Positions 36,301 through 52,030 are shown, counted from the first letter of the stretch. The stretch is DNA of 64,000 nucleotides from Costus lasius (GCA_027563935.2 CM050448.1:68085843-68149842), one strand, 5' to 3'. The notes: generated from the sequence alone by a model not told the origin. Program-made: numbers and translations.

Positions 36301-38190
36301 TATATTTATCTTGGTCTATTTATAATGAGGATGTTGATCTTGATTATGATCCGTATTTGATGTTTATCATTTTGAAATCTTAATTTAATATTGATTTGGT
36401 TCATGATCATGATTTTGATCTTGATTTTAATCATGATTTCAAACACTATCTTATGATATTCATCTTTATCTTCATTTTAATCTTAATCTTAAACTCGATT
36501 TTGATCTTGTTTGTAATCTTAGTCTTCAATCTTGATATTGTTATTGATATTGATATTGATCTAATCATGACGAAAATTTTGAACTCGATTATAAGCTTTA
36601 ATTGTTATTAATCTTATTCTCATTCTTAATTATAACATCGATCTTATTCTTCATAATTATCTTCATCTTCTTTTTGATCTCTGTTTTGATTTTAGATTTC
36701 AATTTTAATCTTATAATTTTCATCTTTATCTTGCTCCTAATATTCATCTTAAACTCGATTTTGATCTCTGTGAAAACATTGAGTTTTAATCTTGATATTA
36801 ATATTTATATTTATCTTGGTCTTCTAATAATGAGGATGTTGATCTTGATTATGATCCATATTTGATGTTTATCATTTTGGAATCTTAATTTAAAATTGAT
36901 TTTGTTCATGATCATGACGTTGATCTTGATTTTAATCATGATTTCAAACTTCATCTTATGATATTTATCTTTATCTTATTTTTAATTTTAATCTTAAACT
37001 CGATTTTGATCTTGTTTGTAATCTTGGTCTCAAATCTTGATATTGTTATTAATATTGATATTGATTTAATCATGATGAAAATTTTGACCTCGATTATGAA
37101 TTTTAATTGTTATTAATCTTATTCTTATTCTTAATTATAAAATTGATTTTCTTCTTATAAGAATTATCTTCATCTTCATTTTGATCTCAGTTTTGTTCTC
37201 AGATTTCAGTTTTAATCTTATAATCTTCATCTTTATCTTGCTACTAATATTCATCTTAAACTCGATTTTGATCTCTTTGGAGATATTGAGTTTTAATCTT
37301 GATATTAATATTTATATTTATCTTGGACTTTTTAAAATGAGGATGTTTATCTCGATTATAATCCATATTTGATCTTTATCATTTTGAAATTTTAATTTAA
37401 TATTTATTTTCTTCCTGATCATGATGTTGATCTTGATTTTAATCAAGATTTCAAACTTTATCTTATGATATTTATCTTTATCTTCTTTTTAATCTTAATC
37501 TTAAACTCGATTTTGATCTTGTTTGTAATCTTAGTCTTCAATCTTGATATTGTTATTGATATTGAAATTGATCTAATCATGATAAAAATTTTGAACTCGA
37601 TTATAAGCTTTAATTGTTATTAATCTTATTCTCATTCTTAATTATAACATTGATCTTATTCTTCATAATTATCTTCATCTTCATTTTGATCTCAGTTTTG
37701 ATTTTAGATTTCAGTTTTAATCTTATAATTTTCATCTTTATCTTGCTCCTAATATTCATCTTAAACTCGATTTTGATCTCTATGAAAACTTTGAGTTTTA
37801 ATCTTGATATTAATATTTATATTTATCTTGGTCTTCTAATAATGAGGATGTTGATCTTGATTATGATCCATATTTGATGTTTATCATTTTGGAATCTTAA
37901 TTTAAAATTGATTTTGTTCATGATCATGACGTTGATCTTGATTTTAATCATGATTTCAAACTTCATCTTATGATATTTATCTTTATCTTATTTTTAATTT
38001 TAATCTTAAACTCGATTTTGATCTTGTTTGTAATCTTGGTCTCAAATCTTGATATTGTTATTAATATTGATATTGATTTAATCATGATGAAAATTTTGAC
38101 CTCGATTATGAATTTTAATTGTTATTAATCTTATTCTTATTCTTAATTATAAAATTGATTTTCTTCTTATAAGAATTATCTTCATCTTCA
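33391..38190. repeat. Satellite array, block E1 (start of dimer array)
   Basis: Monomers begin to alternate in pairs of about 1012 bp (markers 34147 and 35159, 34580 and 35592). A 3034-bp repeat is also present: 33568, 34147 and 34580 recur at 36602, 37181 and 37614. The first copy lacks 30 bp near 33528 that the second copy keeps. Private marks of the dimer include TTGGACTTTTTAAAATG, TTTGATCTTTATC and TTCCTGATCATG. No gene is seen. Confidence 0.9.
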
Positions 38191-41100
38191 TTTTGATCTC
38201 AGTTTTGTTCTCAGATTTCAGTTTTAATCTTATAATATTCATCTTTATCTTGCTACTAATATTCATCTTAAACTCGATTTTGATCTCTATGGAGATATTG
38301 AGTTTTAATCTTGATATTAATATTTATATTTATCTTGGACTTTTTAAAATGAGGATGTTTATCTCGATTATGATCCATATTTGATCTTTATCATTTTGAA
38401 ATTTTAATTTAATATTTATTTTCTTCCTGATCATGATGTTGATCTTGATTTTAATCAAGATTTCAAACTTTATCTTATGATATTTATCTTTATCTTCTTT
38501 TTAATCTTAATCTTAAACTCGATTTTGATATTGTTTGTAATCTTAGTCTTCAATCTTGATATTGTTATTGATATTGAAATTGATCTAATCATGATAAAAA
38601 TTTTGAACTCGATTATAAGCTTTAATTGTTATTAATCTTATTCTCATTCTTAATTATAACATTGATCTTATTCTTCATAATTATCTTCATCTTCATTTTG
38701 ATCTCAGTTTTGATTTTAGATTTCAGTTTTAATCTTATAATTTTCATCTTTATCTTGCTCCTAATATTCATCTTAAACTCGATTTTGATCTCTATGAAAA
38801 CTTTGAGTTTTAATCTTGATATTAATATTTATATTTATCTTGGTCTTCTAATAATGAGGATGTTGATCTTGATTATGATTCATATTTGATGTTTATCATT
38901 TTGGAATCTTAATTTAAAATTGATTTTGTTCATGATCATGACGTTGATCTTGATTTTAATCATGATTTCAAACTTCATCTTATGATATTTATCTTTATCT
39001 TATTTTTAATTTTAATCTTAAACTCGATTTTGATCTTGTTTGTAATCTTGGTCAAATCTTGATATTGTTATTAATATTGATATTGATTTAATCATGATGA
39101 AAATTTTGACCTCGATTATGAATTTTAATTGTTATTAATCTTATTCTTATTCTTAATTATAAAATTGATTTTATTCTTATAAGAATTATCTTCATCTTCA
39201 TTTTGATCTCAGTTTTGTTCTCAGATTTCAGTTTTAATCTTATAATCTTCATCTTTATCTTGCTACTAATATTCATCTTAAACTCGATTTTGATCTCTAT
39301 GGAGATATTGAGTTTAAATCTTGATATTAATATTTATATTTATCTTGGTCTTTTTAAAATGAGGATGTTTATCTCGATTATGATCCATATTTGATCTTTA
39401 TCATTTTGAAATCTTAATTTAATATTTATTTTCTTCATGATCATGATGTTGATCTTGATTTTAATCAAGATTTCAAACATTATCTTATGATATTCATCTT
39501 TATCTTCTTTTTAATCTTAATCTTAAACTCGATTTTGACCTTGTTTGTTATCTTAGTCTTCAATCTTGATATTGTTATTGATATTGATATTGATATATTC
39601 ATGATGAAAATTTTGAACTCGATTATAATCTTTAATTGTTATTAATCTTATTCTCATTCTTAATTATAACATTGATCTTATTCTTCATAATTATCTTCAT
39701 CTTCATTTTGATCTCAGTTTTGATTTTAGATTTCAGTTTTAATCTTATAATTTTCATCTTTATCTTGCTCCTAATATTCATCTTAAACTCGATTTTGATC
39801 TCTATGAAAACTTTGAGTTTTAATCTTGATATTAATATTTATATTTATCTTGGTCTTCTAATAATGAGGATGTTGATCTTGATTATGATCCATATTTGAT
39901 GTTTATCATTTTGGAATCTTAATTTAAAATTGATTTTGTTCATGATCATGACGTTGATCTTGATTTTAATCATGATTTCAAACTTCATCTTATGATATTT
40001 ATCTTTATCTTATTTTTAATTTTAATCTTAAACTCGATTTTGATCTTGTTTGTAATCTTGGTCTCAAATCTTGATATTGTTATTAATATTGATATTGATT
40101 TAATCATGATGAAAATTTTGACCTCGATTATGAATTTTAATTGTTATTAATCTTATTCTTATTCTTAATTATAAAATTGATTTTCTTCTTATAAGAATTA
40201 TCTTCATCTTCATTTTGATCTCAGTTTTGTTCTCAGATTTCAGTTTTAATCTTATAATATTCATCTTTATCTTGCTACTAATATTCATCTTAAACTCGAT
40301 TTTGATCTCTATGGAGATATTGAGTTTTAATCTTGATATTAATATTTATATTTATCTTGGACTTTTTAAAATGAGGATGTTTATCTCGATTATGATCCAT
40401 ATTTGATCTTTATCATTTTGAAATTTTAATTTAATATTTATTTTCTTCCTGATCATGATGTTGATCTTGATTTTAATCAAGATTTCAAACTTTATCTTAT
40501 GATATTTATCTTTATCTTCTTTTTAATCTTAATCTTAAACTCGATTTTGATATTGTTTGTAATCTTAGTCTTCAATCTTGATATTGTTATTGATATTGAA
40601 ATTGATCTAATCATGATAAAAATTTTGAACTCGATTATAAGCTTTAATTGTTATTAATCTTATTCTCATTCTTAATTATAACATTGATCTTATTCTTCAT
40701 AATTATCTTCATCTTCATTTTGATCTCAGTTTTGATTTTAGATTTCAGTTTTAATCTTATAATTTTCATCTTTATCTTGCTCCTAATATTCATCTTAAAC
40801 TCGATTTTGATCTCTATGAAAACTTTGAGTTTTAATCTTGATATTAATATTTATATTTATCTTGGTCTTCTAATAATGAGGATGTTGATCTTGATTATGA
40901 TTCATATTTGATGTTTATCATTTTGGAATCTTAATTTAAAATTGATTTTGTTCATGATCATGACGTTGATCTTGATTTTAATCATGATTTCAAACTTCAT
41001 CTTATGATATTTATCTTTATCTTATTTTTAATTTTAATCTTAAACTCGATTTTGATCTTGTTTGTAATCTTGGTCAAATCTTGATATTGTTATTAATATT

Positions 41101-44100
41101 GATATTGATTTAATCATGATGAAAATTTTGACCTCGATTATGAATTTTAATTGTTATTAATCTTATTCTTATTCTTAATTATAAAATTGATTTTATTCTT
41201 ATAAGAATTATCTTCATCTTCATTTTGATCTCAGTTTTGTTCTCAGATTTCAGTTTTAATCTTATAATCTTCATCTTTATCTTGCTACTAATATTCATCT
41301 TAAACTCGATTTTGATCTCTATGGAGATATTGAGTATAAATCTTGATATTAATATTTATATTTATCTTGGTCTTTTTAAAATGAGGATGTTTATCTCGAT
41401 TATGATCCATATTTGATCTTTATCATTTTGAAATCTTAATTTAATATTTATTTTCTTCATGATCATGATGTTGATCTTGATTTTAATCAAGATTTCAAAC
41501 ATTATCTTATGATATTCATCTTTATCTTCTTTTTAATCTTAATCTTAAACTCGATTTTGACCTTGTTTGTTATCTTAGTCTTCAATCTTGATATTGTTAT
41601 TGATATTGATATTGATATATTCATGATGAAAATTTTGAACTCGATTATAATCTTTAATTGTTATTAATCTTATTCTCATTCTTAATTATAACATTGATCT
41701 TATTCTTCATAATTATCTTCATCTTCATTTTGATCTCAGTTTTGATTTTAGATTTCAGTTTTAATCTTATAATTTTCATCTTTATCTTGCTCCTAATATT
41801 CATCTTAAACTCGATTTTGATCTCTATGAAAACTTTGAGTTTTAATCTTGATATTAATATTTATATTTATCTTGGTCTTCTAATAATGAGGATGTTGATC
41901 TTGATTATGATTCATATTTGATGTTTATCATTTTGGAATCTTAATTTAAAATTGATTTTGTTCATGATCATGACGTTGATCTTGATTTTAATCATGATTT
42001 CAAACTTCATCTTATGATATTTATCTTTATCTTATTTTTAATTTTAATCTTAAACTCGATTTTGATCTTGTTTGTAATCTTGGTCAAATCTTGATATTGT
42101 TATTAATATTGATATTGATTTAATCATGATGAAAATTTTGACCTCGATTATGAATTTTAATTGTTATTAATCTTATTCTTATTCTTAATTATAAAATTGA
42201 TTTTATTCTTATAAGAATTATCTTCATCTTCATTTTGATCTCAGTTTTGTTCTCAGATTTCAGTTTTAATCTTATAATCTTCATCTTTATCTTGCTACTA
42301 ATATTCATCTTAAACTCGATTTTGATCTCTATGGAGATATTGAGTTTAAATCTTGATATTAATATTTATATTTATCTTGGTCTTTTTAAAATGAGGATGT
42401 TTATCTCGATTATGATCCATATTTGATCTTTATCATTTTGAAATCTTAATTTAATATTTATTTTCTTCATGATCATGATGTTGATCTTGATTTTAATCAA
42501 GATTTCAAACATTATCTTATGATATTCATCTTTATCTTCTTTTTAATCTTAATCTTAAACTCGATTTTGACCTTGTTTGTTATCTTAGTCTTCAATCTTG
42601 ATATTGTTATTGATATTGATATTGATATATTCATGATGAAAATTTTGAACTCGATTATAATCTTTAATTGTTATTAATCTTATTCTCATTCTTAATTATA
42701 ACATTGATCTTATTCTTCATAATTATCTTCATCTTCATTTTGATCTCAGTTTTGATTTTAGATTTCAGTTTTAATCTTATAATTTTCATCTTTATCTTGC
42801 TCCTAATATTCATCTTAAACTCGATTTTGATCTCTATGAAAACTTTGAGTTTTAATCTTGATATTAATATTTATATTTATCTTGGTCTTCTAATAATGAG
42901 GATGTTGATCTTGATTATGATCCATATTTGATGTTTATCATTTTGGAATCTTAATTTAAAATTGATTTTGTTCATGATCATGACGTTGATCTTGATTTTA
43001 ATCATGATTTCAAACTTCATCTTATGATATTTATCTTTATCTTATTTTTAATTTTAATCTTAAACTCGATTTTGATCTTGTTTGTAATCTTGGTCTCAAA
43101 TCTTGATATTGTTATTAATATTGATATTGATTTAATCATGATGAAAATTTTGACCTCGATTATGAATTTTAATTGTTATTAATCTTATTCTTATTCTTAA
43201 TTATAAAATTGATTTTCTTCTTATAAGAATTATCTTCATCTTCATTTTGATCTCAGTTTTGTTCTCAGATTTCAGTTTTAATCTTATAATCTTCATCTTT
43301 ATCTTGCTACTAATATTCATCTTAAACTCGATTTTGATCTCTATGGAGATATTGAGTTTTAATCTTGATATTAATATTTATATTTATCTTGGACTTTTTA
43401 AAATGAGGATGTTTATCTCGATTATGATCCATATTTGATCTTTATCATTTTGAAATTTTAATTTAATATTTATTTTCTTCCTGATCATGATGTTGATCTT
43501 GATTTTAATCAAGATTTCAAACTTTATCTTATGATATTTATCTTTATCTTCTTTTTAATCTTAATCTTAAACTCGATTTTGATATTGTTTGTAATCTTAG
43601 TCTTCAATCTTGATATTGTTATTGATATTGAAATTGATCTAATCATGATAAAAATTTTGAACTCGATTATAAGCTTTAATTGTTATTAATCTTATTCTCA
43701 TTCTTAATTATAACATTGATCTTATTCTTCATAATTATCTTCATCTTCATTTTGATCTCAGTTTTGATTTTAGATTTCAGTTTTAATCTTATAATTTTCA
43801 TCTTTATCTTGCTCCTAATATTCATCTTAAACTCGATTTTGATCTCTATGAAAACTTTGAGTTTTAATCTTGATATTAATATTTATATTTATCTTGGTCT
43901 TCTAATAATGAGGATGTTGATCTTGATTATGATTCATATTTGATGTTTATCATTTTGGAATCTTAATTTAAAATTGATTTTGTTCATGATCATGACGTTG
44001 ATCTTGATTTTAATCATGATTTCAAACTTCATCTTATGATATTTATCTTTATCTTATTTTTAATTTTAATCTTAAACTCGATTTTGATCTTGTTTGTAAT

Positions 44101-47100
44101 CTTGGTCAAATCTTGATATTGTTATTAATATTGATATTGATTTAATCATGATGAAAATTTTGACCTCGATTATGAATTTTAATTGTTATTAATCTTATTC
44201 TTATTCTTAATTATAAAATTGATTTTATTCTTATAAGAATTATCTTCATCTTCATTTTGATCTCAGTTTTGTTCTCAGATTTCAGTTTTAATCTTATAAT
44301 CTTCATCTTTATCTTGCTACTAATATTCATCTTAAACTCGATTTTGATCTCTATGGAGATATTGAGTTTAAATCTTGATATTAATATTTATATTTATCTT
44401 GGTCTTTTTAAAATGAGGATGTTTATCTCGATTATGATCCATATTTGATCTTTATCATTTTGAAATCTTAATTTAATATTTATTTTCTTCATGATCATGA
44501 TGTTGATCTTGATTTTAATCAAGATTTCAAACATTATCTTATGATATTCATCTTTATCTTCTTTTTAATCTTAATCTTAAACTCGATTTTGACCTTGTTT
44601 GTTATCTTAGTCTTCAATCTTGATATTGTTATTGATATTGATATTGATATATTCATGATGAAAATTTTGAACTCGATTATAATCTTTAATTGTTATTAAT
44701 CTTATTCTCATTCTTAATTATAACATTGATCTTATTCTTCATAATTATCTTCATCTTCATTTTGATCTCAGTTTTGATTTTAGATTTCAGTTTTAATCTT
44801 ATAATTTTCATCTTTATCTTGCTCCTAATATTCATCTTAAACTCGATTTTGATCTCTATGAAAACTTTGAGTTTTAATCTTGATATTAATATTTATATTT
44901 ATCTTGGTCTTCTAATAATGAGGATGTTGATCTTGATTATGATTCATATTTGATGTTTATCATTTTGGAATCTTAATTTAAAATTGATTTTGTTCATGAT
45001 CATGACGTTGATCTTGATTTTAATCATGATTTCAAACTTCATCTTATGATATTTATCTTTATCTTATTTTTAATTTTAATCTTAAACTCGATTTTGATCT
45101 TGTTTGTAATCTTGGTCAAATCTTGATATTGTTATTAATATTGATATTGATTTAATCATGATGAAAATTTTGACCTCGATTATGAATTTTAATTGTTATT
45201 AATCTTATTCTTATTCTTAATTATAAAATTGATTTTATTCTTATAAGAATTATCTTCATCTTCATTTTGATCTCAGTTTTGTTCTCAGATTTCAGTTTTA
45301 ATCTTATAATCTTCATCTTTATCTTGCTACTAATATTCATCTTAAACTCGATTTTGATCTCTATGGAGATATTGAGTTTAAATCTTGATATTAATATTTA
45401 TATTTATCTTGGTCTTTTTAAAATGAGGATGTTTATCTCGATTATGATCCATATTTGATCTTTATCATTTTGAAATCTTAATTTAATATTTATTTTCTTC
45501 ATGATCATGATGTTGATCTTGATTTTAATCAAGATTTCAAACATTATCTTATGATATTCATCTTTATCTTCTTTTTAATCTTAATCTTAAACTCGATTTT
45601 GACCTTGTTTGTTATCTTAGTCTTCAATCTTGATATTGTTATTGATATTGATATTGATATATTCATGATGAAAATTTTGAACTCGATTATAATCTTTAAT
45701 TGTTATTAATCTTATTCTCATTCTTAATTATAACATTGATCTTATTCTTCATAATTATCTTCATCTTCATTTTGATCTCAGTTTTGATTTTAGATTTCAG
45801 TTTTAATCTTATAATTTTCATCTTTATCTTGCTCCTAATATTCATCTTAAACTCGATTTTGATCTCTATGAAAACTTTGAGTTTTAATCTTGATATTAAT
45901 ATTTATATTTATCTTGGTCTTCTAATAATGAGGATGTTGATCTTGATTATGATCCATATTTGATGTTTATCATTTTGGAATCTTAATTTAAAATTGATTT
46001 TGTTCATGATCATGACGTTGATCTTGATTTTAATCATGATTTCAAACTTCATCTTATGATATTTATCTTTATCTTATTTTTAATTTTAATCTTAAACTCG
46101 ATTTTGATCTTGTTTGTAATCTTGGTCTCAAATCTTGATATTGTTATTAATATTGATATTGATTTAATCATGATGAAAATTTTGACCTCGATTATGAATT
46201 TTAATTGTTATTAATCTTATTCTTATTCTTAATTATAAAATTGATTTTCTTCTTATAAGAATTATCTTCATCTTCATTTTGATCTCAGTTTTGTTCTCAG
46301 ATTTCAGTTTTAATCTTATAATATTCATCTTTATCTTGCTACTAATATTCATCTTAAACTCGATTTTGATCTCTATGGAGATATTGAGTTTTAATCTTGA
46401 TATTAATATTTATATTTATCTTGGACTTTTTAAAATGAGGATGTTTATCTCGATTATGATCCATATTTGATCTTTATCATTTTGAAATTTTAATTTAATA
46501 TTTATTTTCTTCCTGATCATGATGTTGATCTTGATTTTAATCAAGATTTCAAACTTTATCTTATGATATTTATCTTTATCTTCTTTTTAATCTTAATCTT
46601 AAACTCGATTTTGATATTGTTTGTAATCTTAGTCTTCAATCTTGATATTGTTATTGATATTGAAATTGATCTAATCATGATAAAAATTTTGAACTCGATT
46701 ATAAGCTTTAATTGTTATTAATCTTATTCTCATTCTTAATTATAACATTGATCTTATTCTTCATAATTATCTTCATCTTCATTTTGATCTCAGTTTTGAT
46801 TTTAGATTTCAGTTTTAATCTTATAATTTTCATCTTTATCTTGCTCCTAATATTCATCTTAAACTCGATTTTGATCTCTATGAAAACTTTGAGTTTTAAT
46901 CTTGATATTAATATTTATATTTATCTTGGTCTTCTAATAATGAGGATGTTGATCTTGATTATGATTCATATTTGATGTTTATCATTTTGGAATCTTAATT
47001 TAAAATTGATTTTGTTCATGATCATGACGTTGATCTTGATTTTAATCATGATTTCAAACTTCATCTTATGATATTTATCTTTATCTTATTTTTAATTTTA

Positions 47101-49300
47101 ATCTTAAACTCGATTTTGATCTTGTTTGTAATCTTGGTCAAATCTTGATATTGTTATTAATATTGATATTGATTTAATCATGATGAAAATTTTGACCTCG
47201 ATTATGAATTTTAATTGTTATTAATCTTATTCTTATTCTTAATTATAAAATTGATTTTATTCTTATAAGAATTATCTTCATCTTCATTTTGATCTCAGTT
47301 TTGTTCTCAGATTTCAGTTTTAATCTTATAATCTTCATCTTTATCTTGCTACTAATATTCATCTTAAACTCGATTTTGATCTCTATGGAGATATTGAGTT
47401 TAAATCTTGATATTAATATTTATATTTATCTTGGTCTTTTTAAAATGAGGATGTTTATCTCGATTATGATCCATATTTGATCTTTATCATTTTGAAATCT
47501 TAATTTAATATTTATTTTCTTCATGATCATGATGTTGATCTTGATTTTAATCAAGATTTCAAACATTATCTTATGATATTCATCTTTATCTTCTTTTTAA
47601 TCTTAATCTTAAACTCGATTTTGACCTTGTTTGTTATCTTAGTCTTCAATCTTGATATTGTTATTGATATTGATATTGATATATTCATGATGAAAATTTT
47701 GAACTCGATTATAATCTTTAATTGTTATTAATCTTATTCTCATTCTTAATTATAACATTGATCTTATTCTTCATAATTATCTTCATCTTCATTTTGATCT
47801 CAGTTTTGATTTTAGATTTCAGTTTTAATCTTATAATTTTCATCTTTATCTTGCTCCTAATATTCATCTTAAACTCGATTTTGATCTCTATGAAAACATT
47901 GAGTTTTAATCTTGATTTTAATATTTATGTTTATCTTGGTCTTCTAATATTGAGGATGTTCATCTTGATTATGATCCATATTTGATGTTTATCAATTTGG
48001 AATCTTAATTTAAAATTAATTTTGTTCATGATCATGACGTTGATCTTGATTTTAATCATGATTTCAAACTTCATCTTATGATATTTATCTTTATCTTATT
48101 TTTAATTTTAATCTTAAACTCGATTTTGATCTTGTTTGTAATCTTGGTCTCAAATCTTGATATTGTTATTAATATAGATATTGATCTAATCATGATGAAA
48201 ATTTTGACCTCGATTATGAATTTTAATTGTTATTAAGCTTATTCTTATTCTTAATTATAACATTGATTTTATTCTTATAAAAATTATGTTCATCTTCATT
48301 TTGATCTTAGTTTTGTTGTCAGATTTCAGTTTTAATCTTATAATCTTCATCTTTATCTTGCTACTAATATTCATCTTAAACTCGATTTTGATCTCTATGG
48401 AGATATTGAGTTTTAATCATGATATTAATATTTATATTTATCTTGGTCTTTTTAAAATGAGGATGTTTATCTCGATTATGATCCATATTTGATGTTTATC
48501 ATTTTGAAATCTTAATTTAATATTTATTTTGTTCATGATCATGATGTTGATCTTGATTTTAATCAAGATTTCAAACTTTATCTTATGATATTTATCTTTA
48601 TCTTCTTTTTAATCTTAATCTTAAACTCGATTTTGATCTTGTTTGTAATCTTAGTCTTCAATCTTGATATTGTTATTGATATTAATATTGATCTAATCAT
48701 GATGAAAATTTTGAACTCGATTATAAGCTTTAATTGTTATTAATCTTATTCTCATTCTTAATTATAACATTGATCTTATTCTTCTTAATTATCTTCATCT
48801 TCATTTTGATCTCAGTTTTGATTTTAGATTTCAGTTTTAATCTTATAATTTTCATCTTTCTCTTGCTCCTAATATTCATCTTAAACTCGATTTTGATCTC
48901 TATGAAAACTTTGAGTTTTAATCTTGATATTAATATTTATATTTATCTTGGTCTTCTAATAATGAGGATGTTGATCTTGATTATGATTCATATTTGATGT
49001 TTATCATTTTGGAATCTTAATTTAAAATTGATTTTGTTCATGATCATGACGTTGATCTTGATTTTAATCATGATTTCAAACTTCATCTTATGATATTTAT
49101 CTTTATCTTATTTTTAATTTTAATCTTAAACTCGATTTTGATCTTGTTTGTAATCTTGGTCTGAAATCTTGATATTGTTATTAATATAGATATTGATCTA
49201 ATCATGATGAAAATTTTGACCTCGATTATGAATTTTAATTGTTATTAAGCTTATTCTTATTCTTAATTGTAACATTGATTTTACTCTTATAAAAATTATC
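38191..49300. repeat. Satellite array, block E2 (1010/1012-bp dimer higher-order repeat)
   Basis: Eleven dimers start at 38193, 39203, 40215, 41225, 42235, 43247, 44257, 45267, 46279, 47289 and about 48301. Two versions exist. Version a (1012 bp) has GGTCTCAAATC, TTGATTTTCTTC, GGACTTTTTAAA and GATATTGTTTGTAATC. Version b (1010 bp) has GGTCAAATC, which is 2 bp shorter, with GAGTTTAAATC and GACCTTGTTTGTTATC. The order from 38193 to 47289 is a b a b b a b b a b; the copy near 48301 is a further variant. The dimer at 41225 has a private GAGTATAAATC. No gene is seen. Confidence 0.92.
40215..46278. repeat. Two 3032-bp super-repeats (a-b-b dimers)
   Basis: Within the dimer array the order a-b-b occurs twice in a row, 40215-43246 and 43247-46278, each exactly 1012 + 1010 + 1010 bp, and a third copy begins at 46279. 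The unit is six monomers long. The only private difference I noticed is GAGTATAAATC in the first copy. Confidence 0.85.
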
Positions 49301-52030
49301 TTCATCTTCATTTTGATCTCAGTTTTGTTCTTAGATTTCAGTTTTAATCTTATAATCTTCATCTTTATCTTGCTCCTAATATTAATCTTAAACTCGATTT
49401 TGATCTCTGTGATATTGAGTTTTAATCTTGATATTAATATTTATATTTATCTTGGTCTTTTTATAATGAGGATGTTTATCTCGATTATGATCCGTATTTG
49501 ATGTTTATCATTTTGAAATCTTATTTTAATATTGATTTGGTTCATGATCATGATTTTGATTTTGATTTTAATCATGATTTCAAACTCTATCTTATGATAT
49601 TCATCTTTATCTTCTTTTTAATCTTAATCTTAAACTCGATTTTGATCTTGTTCGTAATCTTGGTCTTCAATCTTGATATTGTTATTGATATTGATATTGA
49701 TCTAATCATGATGAAAATTTTGAACTCGATTATGAGCTTTAATTGTTATTAATCTTATTCTCATTCTTAATTATAACATTGATTTTATTCTTGAAAATTA
49801 TCTTCATCTTCATTTTGATCTCAGTTTTGATTTCAGATTTCAGTTTTAATCTTATAATCTTCATCTTTATCTTGCTCCTAATATTCATCTTAAACTCGAT
49901 TTTGATCTCTATGAAAACATTGAGTTTTAATCTTGATTTTAATATTTATGTTTATCTTGGTCTTCTAATATTGAGGATGTTCATCTTGATTATGATCCAT
50001 ATTTGATGTTTATCAATTTGGAATCTTAATTTAAAATTAATTTTGTTCATGATCATGACGTTGATCTTGATTTTAATCATGATTTCAAACTTCATCTTAT
50101 GATATTTATCTTTATCTTATTTTTAATTTTAATCTTAAACTCGATTTTGATCTTGTTTGTAATCTTGGTCTGAAATCTTGATATTGTTATTAATATAGAT
50201 ATTGATCTAATCATGATGAAAATTTTGACCTCGATTATGAATTTTAATTGTTATTAAGCTTATTCTTATTCTTAATTATAACATTGATTTTACTCTTATA
50301 AAAATTATCTTCATCTTCATTTTGATCTCAGTTTTGATCTCAGATTTCAGTTTTAATCTTGTAATCTTCATCTTTATCTTGCTCCTAATATTAATCTTAA
50401 ACTCGATTTTGATCTCTATGATATTGAGTTTTAATCTTGATATTAATATTTATATTTATCTTGGTCTTTTTATAATGAGGATGTTTATCTCGATTATGAT
50501 CCGTATTTGATGTTTATCATTTTGAAATCTTATTTTAATATTGATTTGGTTCATGATCATGATTTTGATTTTGATTTTAATCATGATTTCAAACTCTATC
50601 GTATGATATTCATCTTTATCTTCTTTTTAATCTTAATCTTAAACTCGATTTTGATCTTGTTCGTAATCTTGGTCTTCAATCTTGATATTGTTATTGATAT
50701 TGATATTGATCTAATCATGACGAAAATTTTGAACTCGATTATGAGCTTTAATTGTTATTAATCTTATTCTCATTCTTAATTATAACATTGATTTTATTCT
50801 TGAAAATTATCTTCATCTTCATTTTGATCTCAGTTTTGATTTCAGATTTCAGTTTTAATCTTATAATCTTCATCTTTATCTTGCTCCTAATATACATCTT
50901 AAACTCGATTTTGATCTCTATGGAGATATTGAGTTTTAATCTTGATATTAATATTTATATTTATCTTGGTCTTTTTATAATGAGGATGTTGATCTTGATT
51001 ATGATCCGTATTTGATGTTTATCATTTTGAAATCTTATTTTAATATTGATTTGGTTCATGATCATGATTTTGATTTTGATTTTAATCATGATTTCAAACT
51101 CTATCTTATGATATTCATCTTTAACTTCTTTTTAATCTTAATCTTAAACTCGATTTTGATCTTGTTTGTAATGTTAGTCTTCAATCTTGATATTGTTCTT
51201 GATATTGATATTGATCTAATCATGATGATAAAAATTTTGAACTCGATTACGAGCTTTAATTGTTATAAATCTTATTCTCATTCTTAATTATAACATTGAT
51301 TTTATTCTCGATAATTATCTTCATCTTCATTTTGATCTCAGTTTTGATCTCAGATTTCAGTTTTAATCTTATAATCTTCATCTTTATCTTGCTCCTAATA
51401 TTCATCTTAAACTCGATTTTGATCTCTATGGAGATATTGAGTTTTAATCTTGATATTAATATTTATATTTATCTTGGTCTTTTTATAATGAGGATGTTGA
51501 TCTTGATTATGATCCGTATTTGATGTTTATCATTTTGAAATCTTAATTTAATATTGATTTGGTTCATGATCATGATTTTGATCTTGATTTTAATCATGAT
51601 TTCAAACACTATCTTATGATATTCATCTTTATCTTCTTTTTAATCTTAATCTTAAACTCGATTTTGATCTTGTTTGTAATCTTAGTCTTCAATCTTGATA
51701 TTGTTATTGATATTGATATTGATCTAATCATGACGAAAATTTTGAACTCGATTATAAGCTTTAATTGTTATTAATCTTATTCTCATTCTTAATTATAACA
51801 TTGATCTTATTCTTCATAATTATCTTCATCTTCTTTTTGATCTCTGTTTTGATTTTAGATTTCAATTTTAATCTTATAATTTTCATCTTTATCTTGCTCC
51901 TAATATTCATCTTAAACTCGATTTTGATCTCTGTGAAAACATTGAGTTTTAATCTTGATATTAATATTTATATTTATCTTGGTCTTCTAAGAATGAGGAT
52001 GTTGATCTTGATTATGATCCATATTTGATG
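49301..52030. repeat. Satellite array, block F (copy of the 32-33 kb type)
   Basis: About five monomers unlike the dimer array on either side. Markers 49498 and 49743 recur at 50507 and 50752 (offset 1009 bp). The stretch from 50752 to about 51730 matches 32585 to about 33530 at an offset of 18,167 bp, including the private ATGATGATAAAAATTTTG insertion and the AATGTTAGTC change. Monomers near 49313 and 50322 have lost 3 bp in the CTCTATGGAGATATTG region. No gene is seen. Confidence 0.88.
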
